14,092 nt of DNA from positions 1 to 14,092 of the forward strand of contig CAYMXZ010000084.1 in the NCBI GenBank assembly GCA_964394475.1, read 5' to 3'. This DNA comes from RQOF01 sp964394475. Lineage in GTDB: Bacteria; Calditrichota; Calditrichia; RBG-13-44-9. Shown in pieces: positions 1-7,221 of the stretch. Within the stretch, counting starts at the first letter, position 1, and the number at the start of each line of letters is the position of its first letter. The position numbers and the translations under genes were made by a program. Below the pieces are notes generated by a model. It was not told where the DNA came from. It worked only from the letters and a program-made list of their open reading frames with translations, and did no database searches.

Positions 1-1
1 C

Positions 2-355
2 TTCGACGGTCCGGAATACCTATTGATTTCTTCAGTCGCTGTCATTTTAGGGCATATTTTCCCGATATGGCTGCACTGGAAAGGGGGGAGAGGATTAGCC
101 ACCCTGGCCGGAGTATTTATTTTTCTGAATCCTGTTTTAGTGGGATGGTGGTGGATATTATTTGGCGTTTTGTATCTCCTCTTAAAGAAATATATTATTG
201 CCGGAATGCTGGCACTTTTTCTGGTAAATATTTTGACTGTTTTTCTTTATTCAATGGACATATTTATGATTTTATCGGTGAATTCATTGATTGTCTTTCT
301 GAAATATGTACCGCGTATAAAACAAGAATTGAATATCATTAGAGAAAGGAGTTAA
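2..355 (+). CDS. plsY: Glycerol-3-phosphate acyltransferase PlsY, C-terminal part (5' end outside window)
   Basis: This integral inner-membrane enzyme transfers an acyl group from acyl-phosphate to glycerol-3-phosphate, giving lysophosphatidic acid, the first step of phospholipid synthesis in most bacteria. The reading frame is open from base 2, so the gene enters from the left and about 117 residues are visible, a little over half of the usual ~200. The visible part carries the family signature GHIFPIWLHWKGGRGLAT, matching the conserved GH-x-FP...KGG(K/R)G-AT loop that binds the phosphate substrate. About three hydrophobic membrane segments follow (around VGWWWILFGVLYLLL, GMLALFLVNILTVFLY and FMILSVNSLIVFL). 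The protein ends in a basic cytoplasmic tail. An in-frame TTG at position 23 falls inside the conserved part and is not a credible start. The stop lies 2 bases before gcvT, whose ribosome-binding site sits inside the last plsY codons. Family assignment is firm. Confidence 0.93.
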   Translation, partial: FDGPEYLLISSVAVILGHIFPIWLHWKGGRGLATLAGVFIFLNPVLVGWWWILFGVLYLLLKKYIIAGMLALFLVNILTVFLYSMDIFMILSVNSLIVFLKYVPRIKQELNIIRERS

Positions 356-357
356 CC

Positions 358-1434
358 ATGGAAGCGAAGAAAACAGGATTATATGACATTCACGTTGCTC
401 TGGGTGCAAAAATGGTTGAATTTGCTGGATTTATGATGCCGATTCAGTATAGCAGTATTATCGAAGAACATAAGAAAGTGCGCCAGAGTGTGGGAATTTT
501 TGATGTATCGCATATGGGAGAGATTGAGATTCGCGGCCCCAGGGCTCTGGACTTCATCAATTATCTGACCATTAATGATGCTTCAAAATTGCAAGTCAAT
601 CAGGCTCAATATACAGCCATGTGCTATCCCGATGGTGGAATTGTGGACGATCTGCTTTGTTATCGACGCCAGGATCGCTATTGGTTGGTGGTAAATGCCT
701 CTAATACACTTAAAGATTATGAATGGATTCGAAAGAATAAAATAGATGGAGCAGAGATTGATAACATTAGTGATTCTATTACCCAATTGGCAGTGCAGGG
801 GAAGAATGCTGAACCGATTCTCCAAAAGTTAACAGACCTACCACTGGCTGAAATTCCTTTTTATTGGTTTCGAGAGGGAATTTTGGCCGGAGTAGAAATG
901 ATCATCTCTCGAACGGGTTATACCGGCGAACCAGGTTTTGAACTTTATTTTGATCGAAAATATTCCGAAAAAATATGGAATGTTATTTTTGAACATGGTA
1001 AACCATACGATTTAGCCCCGATTGGGTTAGGCGCCCGTGATACCCTTCGGCTGGAAAAGAAATACTGTTTGTATGGAAATGATATTGACCAAACGACCAA
1101 TCCTCTGGAAGCAGGTTTGGGTTGGATTACTAAATTGGAGAAAACCGATTTTATTGGCAAAGCGGCTTTATTAAAAATAAAGGAAGCGGGTATCAAGCGA
1201 AAGCTGGTTGGATTTATTTGTGAGGGTAAAGTTATCCCTCGCCACAACTATCCGATAGAAAAAGAGGGAAAAAACATTGGTCACGTGACCAGTGGCTGTT
1301 ATTCGCCAATTTTAGATAAAAATATAGGTCTTGGCTACCTGGCCACAGAATATTCTGGAATTGGCACAGACATAACCATAAACGCTCGCGGCCGTTCCAT
1401 CGATGCCAGAATTGTCAAAACCCCCTTTGTTTAA
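358..1434 (+). CDS. gcvT: Glycine cleavage system T-protein (aminomethyltransferase)
   Basis: The T-protein takes the aminomethyl group carried on lipoyl-GcvH and, with tetrahydrofolate, releases ammonia and forms 5,10-methylene-tetrahydrofolate; it acts in the cytoplasm. The 358-residue length is normal for the family. Visible signatures are FAGFMMPIQY near residue 23, the folate-site segment GGIVDDL (residues 93-99, D97 matching the conserved catalytic aspartate), RTGYTGEPGFELY (185-197), GLGARDTLRLE (223-233), and the C-terminal beta-barrel domain ending in the typical PFV. The ATG start is preceded by AGAAAGGAG at good spacing, located inside the end of plsY, so the two genes are probably co-transcribed and perhaps translationally coupled. 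No gcvH or gcvP is nearby, so the other subunits must be encoded elsewhere. The complete signature set argues against the related YgfZ or dimethylglycine dehydrogenase-like proteins. Confidence 0.96.
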   Translation: MEAKKTGLYDIHVALGAKMVEFAGFMMPIQYSSIIEEHKKVRQSVGIFDVSHMGEIEIRGPRALDFINYLTINDASKLQVNQAQYTAMCYPDGGIVDDLLCYRRQDRYWLVVNASNTLKDYEWIRKNKIDGAEIDNISDSITQLAVQGKNAEPILQKLTDLPLAEIPFYWFREGILAGVEMIISRTGYTGEPGFELYFDRKYSEKIWNVIFEHGKPYDLAPIGLGARDTLRLEKKYCLYGNDIDQTTNPLEAGLGWITKLEKTDFIGKAALLKIKEAGIKRKLVGFICEGKVIPRHNYPIEKEGKNIGHVTSGCYSPILDKNIGLGYLATEYSGIGTDITINARGRSIDARIVKTPFV

Positions 1435-1458
1435 TGCATGGAAAAATGCTATCTGGTC

Positions 1459-1494
1459 GAAGCCTTCTCCACCTGGAGGGGGCTTTGTTTTTTT
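1459..1494 (+). terminator. Rho-independent terminator after gcvT
   Basis: An 11-base-pair stem runs from AAGCCTTCTCC (1460-1470) through the loop ACCT to GGAGGGGGCTT (1475-1485), including two G-U pairs, and G1459-T1486 can add one more. It is followed by a run of seven T (1488-1494). It sits about 25 bases after the gcvT stop, so it closes the plsY-gcvT transcript and separates it from ftsK. Confidence 0.85.
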
Positions 1495-1569
1495 ATGAAT
1501 AAGTGGGGAATAAAGTGGATAGTACAGAGAAAAATAGTGAACAAAAATCCTTAATTTTCAATATGTTCA

Positions 1570-1598
1570 TTGTATTTTGCTGGAGCATTATTTATATT
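1570..1598 (+). promoter_or_regulatory. Putative sigma70-type promoter for ftsK
   Basis: TTGTAT (1570-1575) and TATATT (1593-1598) are separated by exactly 17 bases and resemble the -35 and -10 boxes of a housekeeping promoter. Transcription would start near 1605, after the gcvT terminator and about 20 bases before the ATG at 1624. This is pattern matching only. If the organism uses a Bacteroidota-type promoter (TTTG / TAnnTTTG), the match could be chance in AT-rich DNA. Confidence 0.45.
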
Positions 1599-1623
1599 TA
1601 GCTGGCTAAAAATATGGGTCAGA

Positions 1624-4107
1624 ATGAAGTATTATTCACGGATTAAAAAAAGGAAGCGAAGAGACGATTCACAGGATCAAGGTGGATCATTTATTGACCA
1701 TGGAGTGCGGCGGGAAATCACGGCCATACTTTTCATCGCGATTGGTATCCTGTTAGGTTTATCGCTGCTTTCTTATCATCAAAGTGATCCCGTTGGATTT
1801 CAGGATGAGAATAATCTTTATCAAATTAAAAATTGGATTGGGTCTTTTGGCGCTACCATTGCTGCTCCAATTTTTCAGTGGACCCTGGGCTATCCTTCTC
1901 TGGTTTTTCCTGTTATCATATTATTTTTCAGTTTTGTCCTTTTATTAAGAAAGCCATTGAAAAAATTCTTTCAATTCACTCTAATCATCTTGGCCTGGGG
2001 TCTTTTCCTTTCTGTGTTATTGGCAGAACCTGAAGCTTTTACGACTTTAGGGGAGGTTCATTCTTTTTATCCCAGTGGATTTTTAGGAGGCGTGATCGCC
2101 ATTTATCTCATTAAAACCTTCAGCCGACTCGGATCAATATCTATTCTGACAATTTGGTTGTTAATTCTGCTGGTGGTCACTTTCAAAATTCGGCTTTCCG
2201 ACATCTCAAAATACTTGATCAAATTTTTCAAAGAGTCAATCCAGTTCGTCACACAAATATTTCAATTTCTTTTTAAATCGATTAGCGGCTTCTTCTCGGT
2301 GAAGACCAAGCGGTCATCGAGAGTATCTGTTTCTTCCGACCTGGAGCCCCAGGAGGATGAGGGAAGAAAGATCCCGGAAGCAGTTATTGATGCGACTGAA
2401 GGTTTAACCCCCAAAGTCAAAACCCCTGTTGAGATTGTCCAGCGCGGAAAAAAAGTAGAAGAAGAGCTTGAACCAGAAAAGGAATTGCTCTCAGACCAAT
2501 CTCTACCCGTGGAGAGCACACCAAAAGATGTGAAAAAGCAGGGTGAATTGGGTTTTGAGGTGTTGGAAGCCCATCAGGAAAAGGAGTTGGATTACGATGC
2601 GCTAATTCGTGATTCACTGTCTAAATATCAATTTCCATCTTCCGAGTTGCTCGTGGAAAAAGACTCACCGGAATTTCATCTTTCTGAAGAAGAGTTGCGG
2701 ATGAATGCTCGTTTACTGGAAGAAACCATGGCGCAATTTGGAATCGAAGCCAGTGTGAGCCGGGTGGTGGAGGGTCCGGTGATCACTCTCTATGAAGTTA
2801 AACCTGCGCTGGGAGTGCGAATTAATCAGATCGTGAGTTTAGCTGACGATCTGGCTTTAGCCATGCGGGCCAAAGGAATTCGGATGATTGCACCGATTCC
2901 AGGTAAAGATGCAATTGGCATTGAAATTCCCAATCGGGAACCGTCTACGGTCTATTTTAAGTCGATTGTAAAATCGGAAACCTTTATTAATTTCGATGCA
3001 CGCCTTCCATTGGGAATTGGTAAGACCATCTCCGGCGAAGTGTATTGTGCTGATCTCACAAAAATGCCGCACTTGTTGATGGCCGGAGCCACTGGTTCAG
3101 GCAAGAGCGTCGGCATCAATACCATGATTGCTTCTTTGTTATATCGGGTGCCGCCCAGTGATTTAAAATTTGTGATGATCGATCCGAAAAAACTCGAATT
3201 ATCCATCTATGCCAAATTAAAAGATCACTATTTGGCCACCTGTCCTGAGATCGATGAGGTGGTAATTACTCATCCTCAGAACGCGATCTTGATACTTCGC
3301 AGCGTCGTGAATGAAATGGACGAGCGCTATAACAAGTTAGCCGCACTCGGTGTAAGAGAAATTACCCATTATAACCAAAAAATTGAAGAATTCCGGCGCA
3401 ACGGAGAAACCTCGGACGAGTTTCGTCGTTTGCCTTATTTAGTGATAGTCATTGATGAATTGGCCGATTTAATACTTTCGGCCATGCGGGAAGTCGAAGA
3501 ACCCATCACTCGTCTGGCACAAATGGCCAGAGCGGTGGGGATCCACCTGATTATGGCGACCCAACGGCCCTCGGTAGATATTTTGACCGGTTTGATTAAA
3601 GCAAATTTCCCGGCCAGAATTGCCTATCAGGTGGCTACCCGTCCGGATTCCAAAGTGATCCTGGATATGTACGGTGCAGAGAAGTTAATCGGAAATGGGG
3701 ATATGTTATTTATGCCACCTGGCAAAGTAAAGCCTTTGCGTTTGCAAAATCCGCTGATCACCACTGAAGAAGTGGAAGCGATTTTAAAACATATTCGTAA
3801 ACAACCGAAATTTCCGCCTTATGAATTAAAACTGATTTCGAACCGTGAGAAGGGACCAGGTACCAATAAAATTCTTGAAAGAGACGAACTGTTTGAAGAC
3901 GCAAAAAGAACGGTGATCCAATATCAACAGGGTTCAATTTCGCTGTTACAGCGCAAGTTAAAGATTGGTTACGCCCGCGCGGCTCGCATTATCGATGAAT
4001 TGGAAGAAGCGGGTATTGTGGCTCCCGCCAATCAGGAAGGTAAAGCGCGTGAGGTATTGGTGTCCAGCTATTCGTTACAGAATCAAAAATCGGGAGAAGA
4101 GCAATGA
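1624..4107 (+). CDS. ftsK: DNA translocase FtsK (FtsK/SpoIIIE family)
   Basis: FtsK is anchored at the division septum and pumps DNA to clear chromosomes and promote dimer resolution at dif. From the ATG the protein has 827 residues. It has a basic start (RIKKRKRR), four or five membrane segments (about 33-52, 90-108, 115-134 and 151-188), a charged linker (about 225-350), an alpha domain, and a RecA-like motor with Walker A GATGSGKS (488-495) and Walker B VIVIDELADL (D611, E612). The C-terminal winged-helix gamma domain (about 752-820, with GYARAARIIDELEEAGIV) reads the polar DNA signals that steer the pump. I chose ATG 1624 over the in-frame TTG 1570 because a likely promoter occupies 1570-1598; the longer reading would add 18 residues. 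The ribosome-binding site before 1624 is weak, so the start is less certain than the function. The stop overlaps the lolA start. Confidence 0.95.
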   Translation: MKYYSRIKKRKRRDDSQDQGGSFIDHGVRREITAILFIAIGILLGLSLLSYHQSDPVGFQDENNLYQIKNWIGSFGATIAAPIFQWTLGYPSLVFPVIILFFSFVLLLRKPLKKFFQFTLIILAWGLFLSVLLAEPEAFTTLGEVHSFYPSGFLGGVIAIYLIKTFSRLGSISILTIWLLILLVVTFKIRLSDISKYLIKFFKESIQFVTQIFQFLFKSISGFFSVKTKRSSRVSVSSDLEPQEDEGRKIPEAVIDATEGLTPKVKTPVEIVQRGKKVEEELEPEKELLSDQSLPVESTPKDVKKQGELGFEVLEAHQEKELDYDALIRDSLSKYQFPSSELLVEKDSPEFHLSEEELRMNARLLEETMAQFGIEASVSRVVEGPVITLYEVKPALGVRINQIVSLADDLALAMRAKGIRMIAPIPGKDAIGIEIPNREPSTVYFKSIVKSETFINFDARLPLGIGKTISGEVYCADLTKMPHLLMAGATGSGKSVGINTMIASLLYRVPPSDLKFVMIDPKKLELSIYAKLKDHYLATCPEIDEVVITHPQNAILILRSVVNEMDERYNKLAALGVREITHYNQKIEEFRRNGETSDEFRRLPYLVIVIDELADLILSAMREVEEPITRLAQMARAVGIHLIMATQRPSVDILTGLIKANFPARIAYQVATRPDSKVILDMYGAEKLIGNGDMLFMPPGKVKPLRLQNPLITTEEVEAILKHIRKQPKFPPYELKLISNREKGPGTNKILERDELFEDAKRTVIQYQQGSISLLQRKLKIGYARAARIIDELEEAGIVAPANQEGKAREVLVSSYSLQNQKSGEEQ

Positions 4108-4742
4108 GAAGAAGGGGAGTAGTAGGATTGATGATTTTTATGGTGCTGAGCAGTATGGCTCAGGATGGAATAAATAAGATTATCAAAGAAGTGCAAAAGA
4201 AATATCGCAATGTGCCGTTGCTGCAGGCAGATTTTAAACAGGTCAATCGCTTTAAACTCACCAATCTGAGCAGTGAAATTCATGGGACAATCTGGATATC
4301 CCAGAACGATCAATTTCGCCTGGAGACCGAAGATCAATTAATGGTGAGTGATGGGAAAAATTTCTGGCGATATAATAAATTGGAAAATCAAGTCTTGATC
4401 GATTATGCTAAAAAATCGCAACAAGACGTTTTTTTAAACAATTTTCTATTTAACATCAACGAATTGTATTACAGTCAATTAACCAGTGAACAGAATAAAA
4501 ACGGTAAGAAACTTTTTGAAATCAGGCTGACTCCCAAGCAGGCCGATGAAAGTTTTTTTCATCATATAAAAGTCTGGATTTATGATAAAAGCTGGGAGAT
4601 TGAAAAAGTGCTTTATGTGGATTTCAACGAAAATGAGATGGAGTATCTCATTGAAAAAATCGTGTTGAATCCCATCTCATCCGGGAATATTTTTTCTTTT
4701 CAGGCTCCCGAAGGCGCCGAGATTGTTGATTTACGATTTTAA
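4104..4742 (+). CDS. lolA: Outer-membrane lipoprotein carrier protein LolA
   Basis: LolA is a soluble periplasmic chaperone that accepts lipoproteins released by the inner-membrane LolCDE transporter and carries them to the outer membrane. The 212-residue product begins with a signal peptide: MRRR, a hydrophobic core VVGLMIFMVLSSMA, and a likely cleavage after SMA at residue 19. The mature part has LolA-family features: LLQADFKQ (39-46), the beta-strand motif GTIWISQNDQFRLE (61-74), and VSDGKNFWRYNKLENQVLI (81-99). The ATG lies within ATGA shared with the ftsK stop (4-base overlap), and GGGAGAAG within the ftsK 3' end serves as ribosome-binding site, so translation is probably coupled to ftsK. 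No LolB is visible, which is usual outside beta- and gamma-proteobacteria. Sequence identity to the family is diffuse, as is common for LolA, but fold motifs and context agree. Confidence 0.9.
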   Translation: MRRRGVVGLMIFMVLSSMAQDGINKIIKEVQKKYRNVPLLQADFKQVNRFKLTNLSSEIHGTIWISQNDQFRLETEDQLMVSDGKNFWRYNKLENQVLIDYAKKSQQDVFLNNFLFNINELYYSQLTSEQNKNGKKLFEIRLTPKQADESFFHHIKVWIYDKSWEIEKVLYVDFNENEMEYLIEKIVLNPISSGNIFSFQAPEGAEIVDLRF

Positions 4743-4754
4743 AGATTTTATACT
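4726..4754 (+). promoter_or_regulatory. Putative promoter for the wzc-ugd-wbpA unit
   Basis: TTGATT (4726-4731) and TATACT (4749-4754) lie 17 bases apart, a good match to sigma70 -35 and -10 boxes. The -35 falls in the last codons of lolA and the -10 just after its stop. Transcription would start near 4761, leaving a leader of about 70 bases before the wzc GTG. No terminator is seen after lolA, so read-through from ftsK-lolA is also possible. Confidence 0.45.
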
Positions 4755-4778
4755 GATCACCGATAGTTAGATGTGATC
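4755..4778. repeat. Inverted repeat at the inferred wzc transcription start (possible operator)
   Basis: GATCAC (4755-4760) and its exact reverse complement GTGATC (4773-4778) are separated by 12 bases (centre-to-centre 18 bases). A nested CCGAT (4760-4764) / ATCGG (4776-4780) pair and a further GTGATA (4784-4789) lie alongside. The repeat begins directly after the putative -10 box, where a repressor would block initiation. It could also be a weak hairpin or chance. Confidence 0.35.
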
Positions 4779-4831
4779 GGAACGTGATAAACATAATTTC
4801 TAATCTCATACTTTTTAATTGAGGATTTTTT

Positions 4832-7105
4832 GTGGAAGAATTTGAAGATATCCAACAACAGGACGAACAGCAAGTTAGTCTGCAGGATTATTTGAGAATT
4901 TTATATCGCGGGCGCTGGGTTATTGTCATCTCTTTCCTGCTGGTCATGATTGTTACCGCTTATTATACCTTCACAACTCCCAAAGTCTATGAGGCCGTTG
5001 GAACGATTATCGTAGAGAGCAGGGGAGCAATGGAGAGAAATCTGTTTAATTTTGCATATACAGGTAACCAGACTACTCTTATCACCAATCAGGTGGAAAT
5101 TCTGAAAAGTCGCAAGTTAGCAGAAAAAGTAGTGCGTGCGCTGGAGGAGAAGGCCTATCGCGATTCCTTACAAATTTTCCGGCCCAGTAAAGATGGGACT
5201 TACCTTACCTTCCGAAGTCAGGTGAATTGGATAATGGAGCATCTGGAAGTAAATCCCAAAAAAGATACGGATGTGATTGAAGTTAAATTTCAGGCAGGTA
5301 CTCCTTTTGAAGCGAAGAATATTACCAATGAAATAATTCTTAATTTTCGAAATCTGAATATCGAGTTGAATAAACAGGAATTAGTTGATTTGCGTGAGTT
5401 TCTGGAGAAGCAATTGCTGATCAAGCAGGAAGAACTGCGAAATTCTGAAGAAGCGCTAAAAAATTATCGTGAGAAACAGAAACTGGTCTCACTGGATAAA
5501 GAAACCAGCGAAGCCATTAGTCGCTATGCTGAGTCTCAGGCTCAACTAGAGCAGGCCCTGGTGGAAATGGATGCCTATCTGGAACAGAAAAAATCTCTGG
5601 AAGAACAGCTGGAAAATCGGCGCAGCAGTCTCTCCACAGATATAACAGTTGTTTCAACTCCACTTTTGGATCAACTTCAGAGCGAATATGCCAAACTGGT
5701 TTCGGAGAAAGTTACCTACGAAACCTTGATTGCCCAGGATCGGGTAGACCCGGGTGAATATAAACTACAATTGCAAAGTATTGAAAATCGTCTGCAAGCC
5801 CAGGAAAAACGCCTGCAGGAGGAAGCCAAGAAAATTGCCGCTTCCAGCATGATACAGGATCCGTTAATGATTGCCCAGAATCTGACGGTAAAAATTCTGG
5901 AAACTGAAACTCAGATTAAAGGTTTGCGAGCCAAAATCACCGCTTTGCAAAATATCGTGAAAGAGTATGATTCGCAATTAGCTCAATTGCCAGGTCAGAG
6001 TCTGGAGTTAGCTCGATTAACCCGTCAATTAGAAGTTGACCAGGAAACGTATAATTTGATGACTAAAAAACTTGAAGAAACTCGTATTACCGAAGCGGGC
6101 AAGGAAGAAAATATCCGAATCCTGGATTTGGCCATTATGCCAGAAGCCCCGATTAAACCGAAGAAAAGATTAAATTTTCTCCTGGGTGCTCTGATTGGTT
6201 TAGGTTTAGGAATCGGTTTAACTTTTCTTATCGAATATTTTGACGATTCTATTAAGAATCCAGAAGAATTAGAAAGGATCGGATTTCCGATTCTGGCCAC
6301 GATTCCGGAAATAACTGCCAGAGAAATTGTGCAAAAAACCACTTCCCTGAATGGGGAAGCGGAAGAAATTTCCGAAGCGCGGCAGATTGAAACTCGTTTA
6401 ATTACTCATTTTGATCCCAAATCGCCTATTTCAGAAGCGTACCGTACCCTACGCACAAATATTCAATTCAAAACTAAACAGTCGAAAAAAATGGCTGTTT
6501 TAGTTACTAGCTCTGCTCCCAAAGAAGGTAAATCCACCACGGTGGCTAATTTAGCTATTACTATGGCACAGATGGGAAATGAAACCGTTTTAATAGATGC
6601 TGATCTTCGTCGTCCAGTTATTCATTCTATTTTCAATATGAGAAAAGAAAACGGGCTTACCAATTATTTAGTTGGAAATGCTGATCTGAAGGACATCATT
6701 CGACCGACTTTTGTGGATCATTTGAAGATTATTCCTTCTGGTCCTTTGCCTCCCAACCCTTCCGAATTGCTGGGATCAGAAGAAATGAAAACGCTGTTAG
6801 AAAAATTAAAAGAGAAATTTGAAGTAATCCTCTTCGATAGTCCCCCTGTTATTGCGGTTACTGATGCCGCTATTCTTAGCACCATGGTTGATGGCATCGT
6901 CCTGGTAATTAAAGCCCATGAAACCCATCGGGAAGCCATTAAAAGAGCAAAAAGTTTATTAGATACCGCGGAAGCCCGCATTTTTGGTTCTCTATTGAAC
7001 GGCGTCAATTTCCAAAAAACATACGGGACGAACTACTATTACTATTACTACCACTATTATCAGTACTATGGGCACGATCTGAAGCGAAGGAAGAAAACCG
7101 TCTGA
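4832..7105 (+). CDS. wzc: Polysaccharide co-polymerase / bacterial tyrosine autokinase (Wzc type)
   Basis: Proteins of this type sit in the inner membrane, set chain length and control export of capsule or exopolysaccharide by cycles of tyrosine autophosphorylation. The 757 residues show a Wzz domain with a first membrane helix (about 29-47), long periplasmic coiled coils (about 182-265 and 300-395), the GNVR-type region before a second helix (about 448-468), and a cytoplasmic BY-kinase domain. The kinase has Walker A APKEGKST (562-569), Walker A' VLIDAD (586-591) and Walker B VILFDSPP (D669). A tyrosine cluster follows at 731-746, with a basic end KRRKK. Kinase and co-polymerase are fused in one chain, as in proteobacterial Wzc, not split as in Firmicute CapA/CapB. 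The start is GTG, preceded by GAGG at 7-base spacing. No partner Wza export channel or Wzb phosphatase is in the window. Two dehydrogenases making UDP-uronic acids follow. Confidence 0.94.
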   Translation: MEEFEDIQQQDEQQVSLQDYLRILYRGRWVIVISFLLVMIVTAYYTFTTPKVYEAVGTIIVESRGAMERNLFNFAYTGNQTTLITNQVEILKSRKLAEKVVRALEEKAYRDSLQIFRPSKDGTYLTFRSQVNWIMEHLEVNPKKDTDVIEVKFQAGTPFEAKNITNEIILNFRNLNIELNKQELVDLREFLEKQLLIKQEELRNSEEALKNYREKQKLVSLDKETSEAISRYAESQAQLEQALVEMDAYLEQKKSLEEQLENRRSSLSTDITVVSTPLLDQLQSEYAKLVSEKVTYETLIAQDRVDPGEYKLQLQSIENRLQAQEKRLQEEAKKIAASSMIQDPLMIAQNLTVKILETETQIKGLRAKITALQNIVKEYDSQLAQLPGQSLELARLTRQLEVDQETYNLMTKKLEETRITEAGKEENIRILDLAIMPEAPIKPKKRLNFLLGALIGLGLGIGLTFLIEYFDDSIKNPEELERIGFPILATIPEITAREIVQKTTSLNGEAEEISEARQIETRLITHFDPKSPISEAYRTLRTNIQFKTKQSKKMAVLVTSSAPKEGKSTTVANLAITMAQMGNETVLIDADLRRPVIHSIFNMRKENGLTNYLVGNADLKDIIRPTFVDHLKIIPSGPLPPNPSELLGSEEMKTLLEKLKEKFEVILFDSPPVIAVTDAAILSTMVDGIVLVIKAHETHREAIKRAKSLLDTAEARIFGSLLNGVNFQKTYGTNYYYYYYHYYQYYGHDLKRRKKTV
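7034..7069 (+). repeat. Tyrosine-codon (TAC/TAT) tract encoding the autophosphorylation cluster
   Basis: Twelve codons encode YYYYYYHYYQYY (residues 735-746). Ten of the twelve are TAC or TAT, the first part alternating TAC-TAT-TAC-TAT-TAC-TAC, so the DNA is a near-repeat with a 3- or 6-base unit. Together with Y731 the tail has 11 tyrosines, the site of autophosphorylation in BY-kinases. Slippage here would stay in frame and change only the tyrosine number. Confidence 0.8.
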
Positions 7106-7221
7106 TAACTTTTCAAAATTTACTCCTGAAAATTAATGATTTTTCTCACGACAACGAAAAATTGTTGAAGTAATTTTGTGTTTCATTTTACAAATAATTC
7201 AAGGAACATATAGGAGGTAGA

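Noticed and set aside
583..1247. Minus-strand open frames of 80 and 100 residues within gcvT
   Set aside because: They lie wholly inside a well-supported gene, show no recognisable motif and have no ribosome-binding site; they are antisense shadows.
2262..3206. Several minus-strand open frames within ftsK
   Set aside because: Serine- and proline-rich translations opposite the ftsK linker and motor, with no family features; explained by the codon composition of ftsK.
7106..7221. Possible terminator or promoter in the wzc-ugd gap
   Set aside because: GAAAAT/ATTTTTC and CAAC/GTTG can form only short AT-rich stems without a following T-tract, and no -35/-10 pair at proper spacing stood out. Only the AGGAGG before ugd is convincing.
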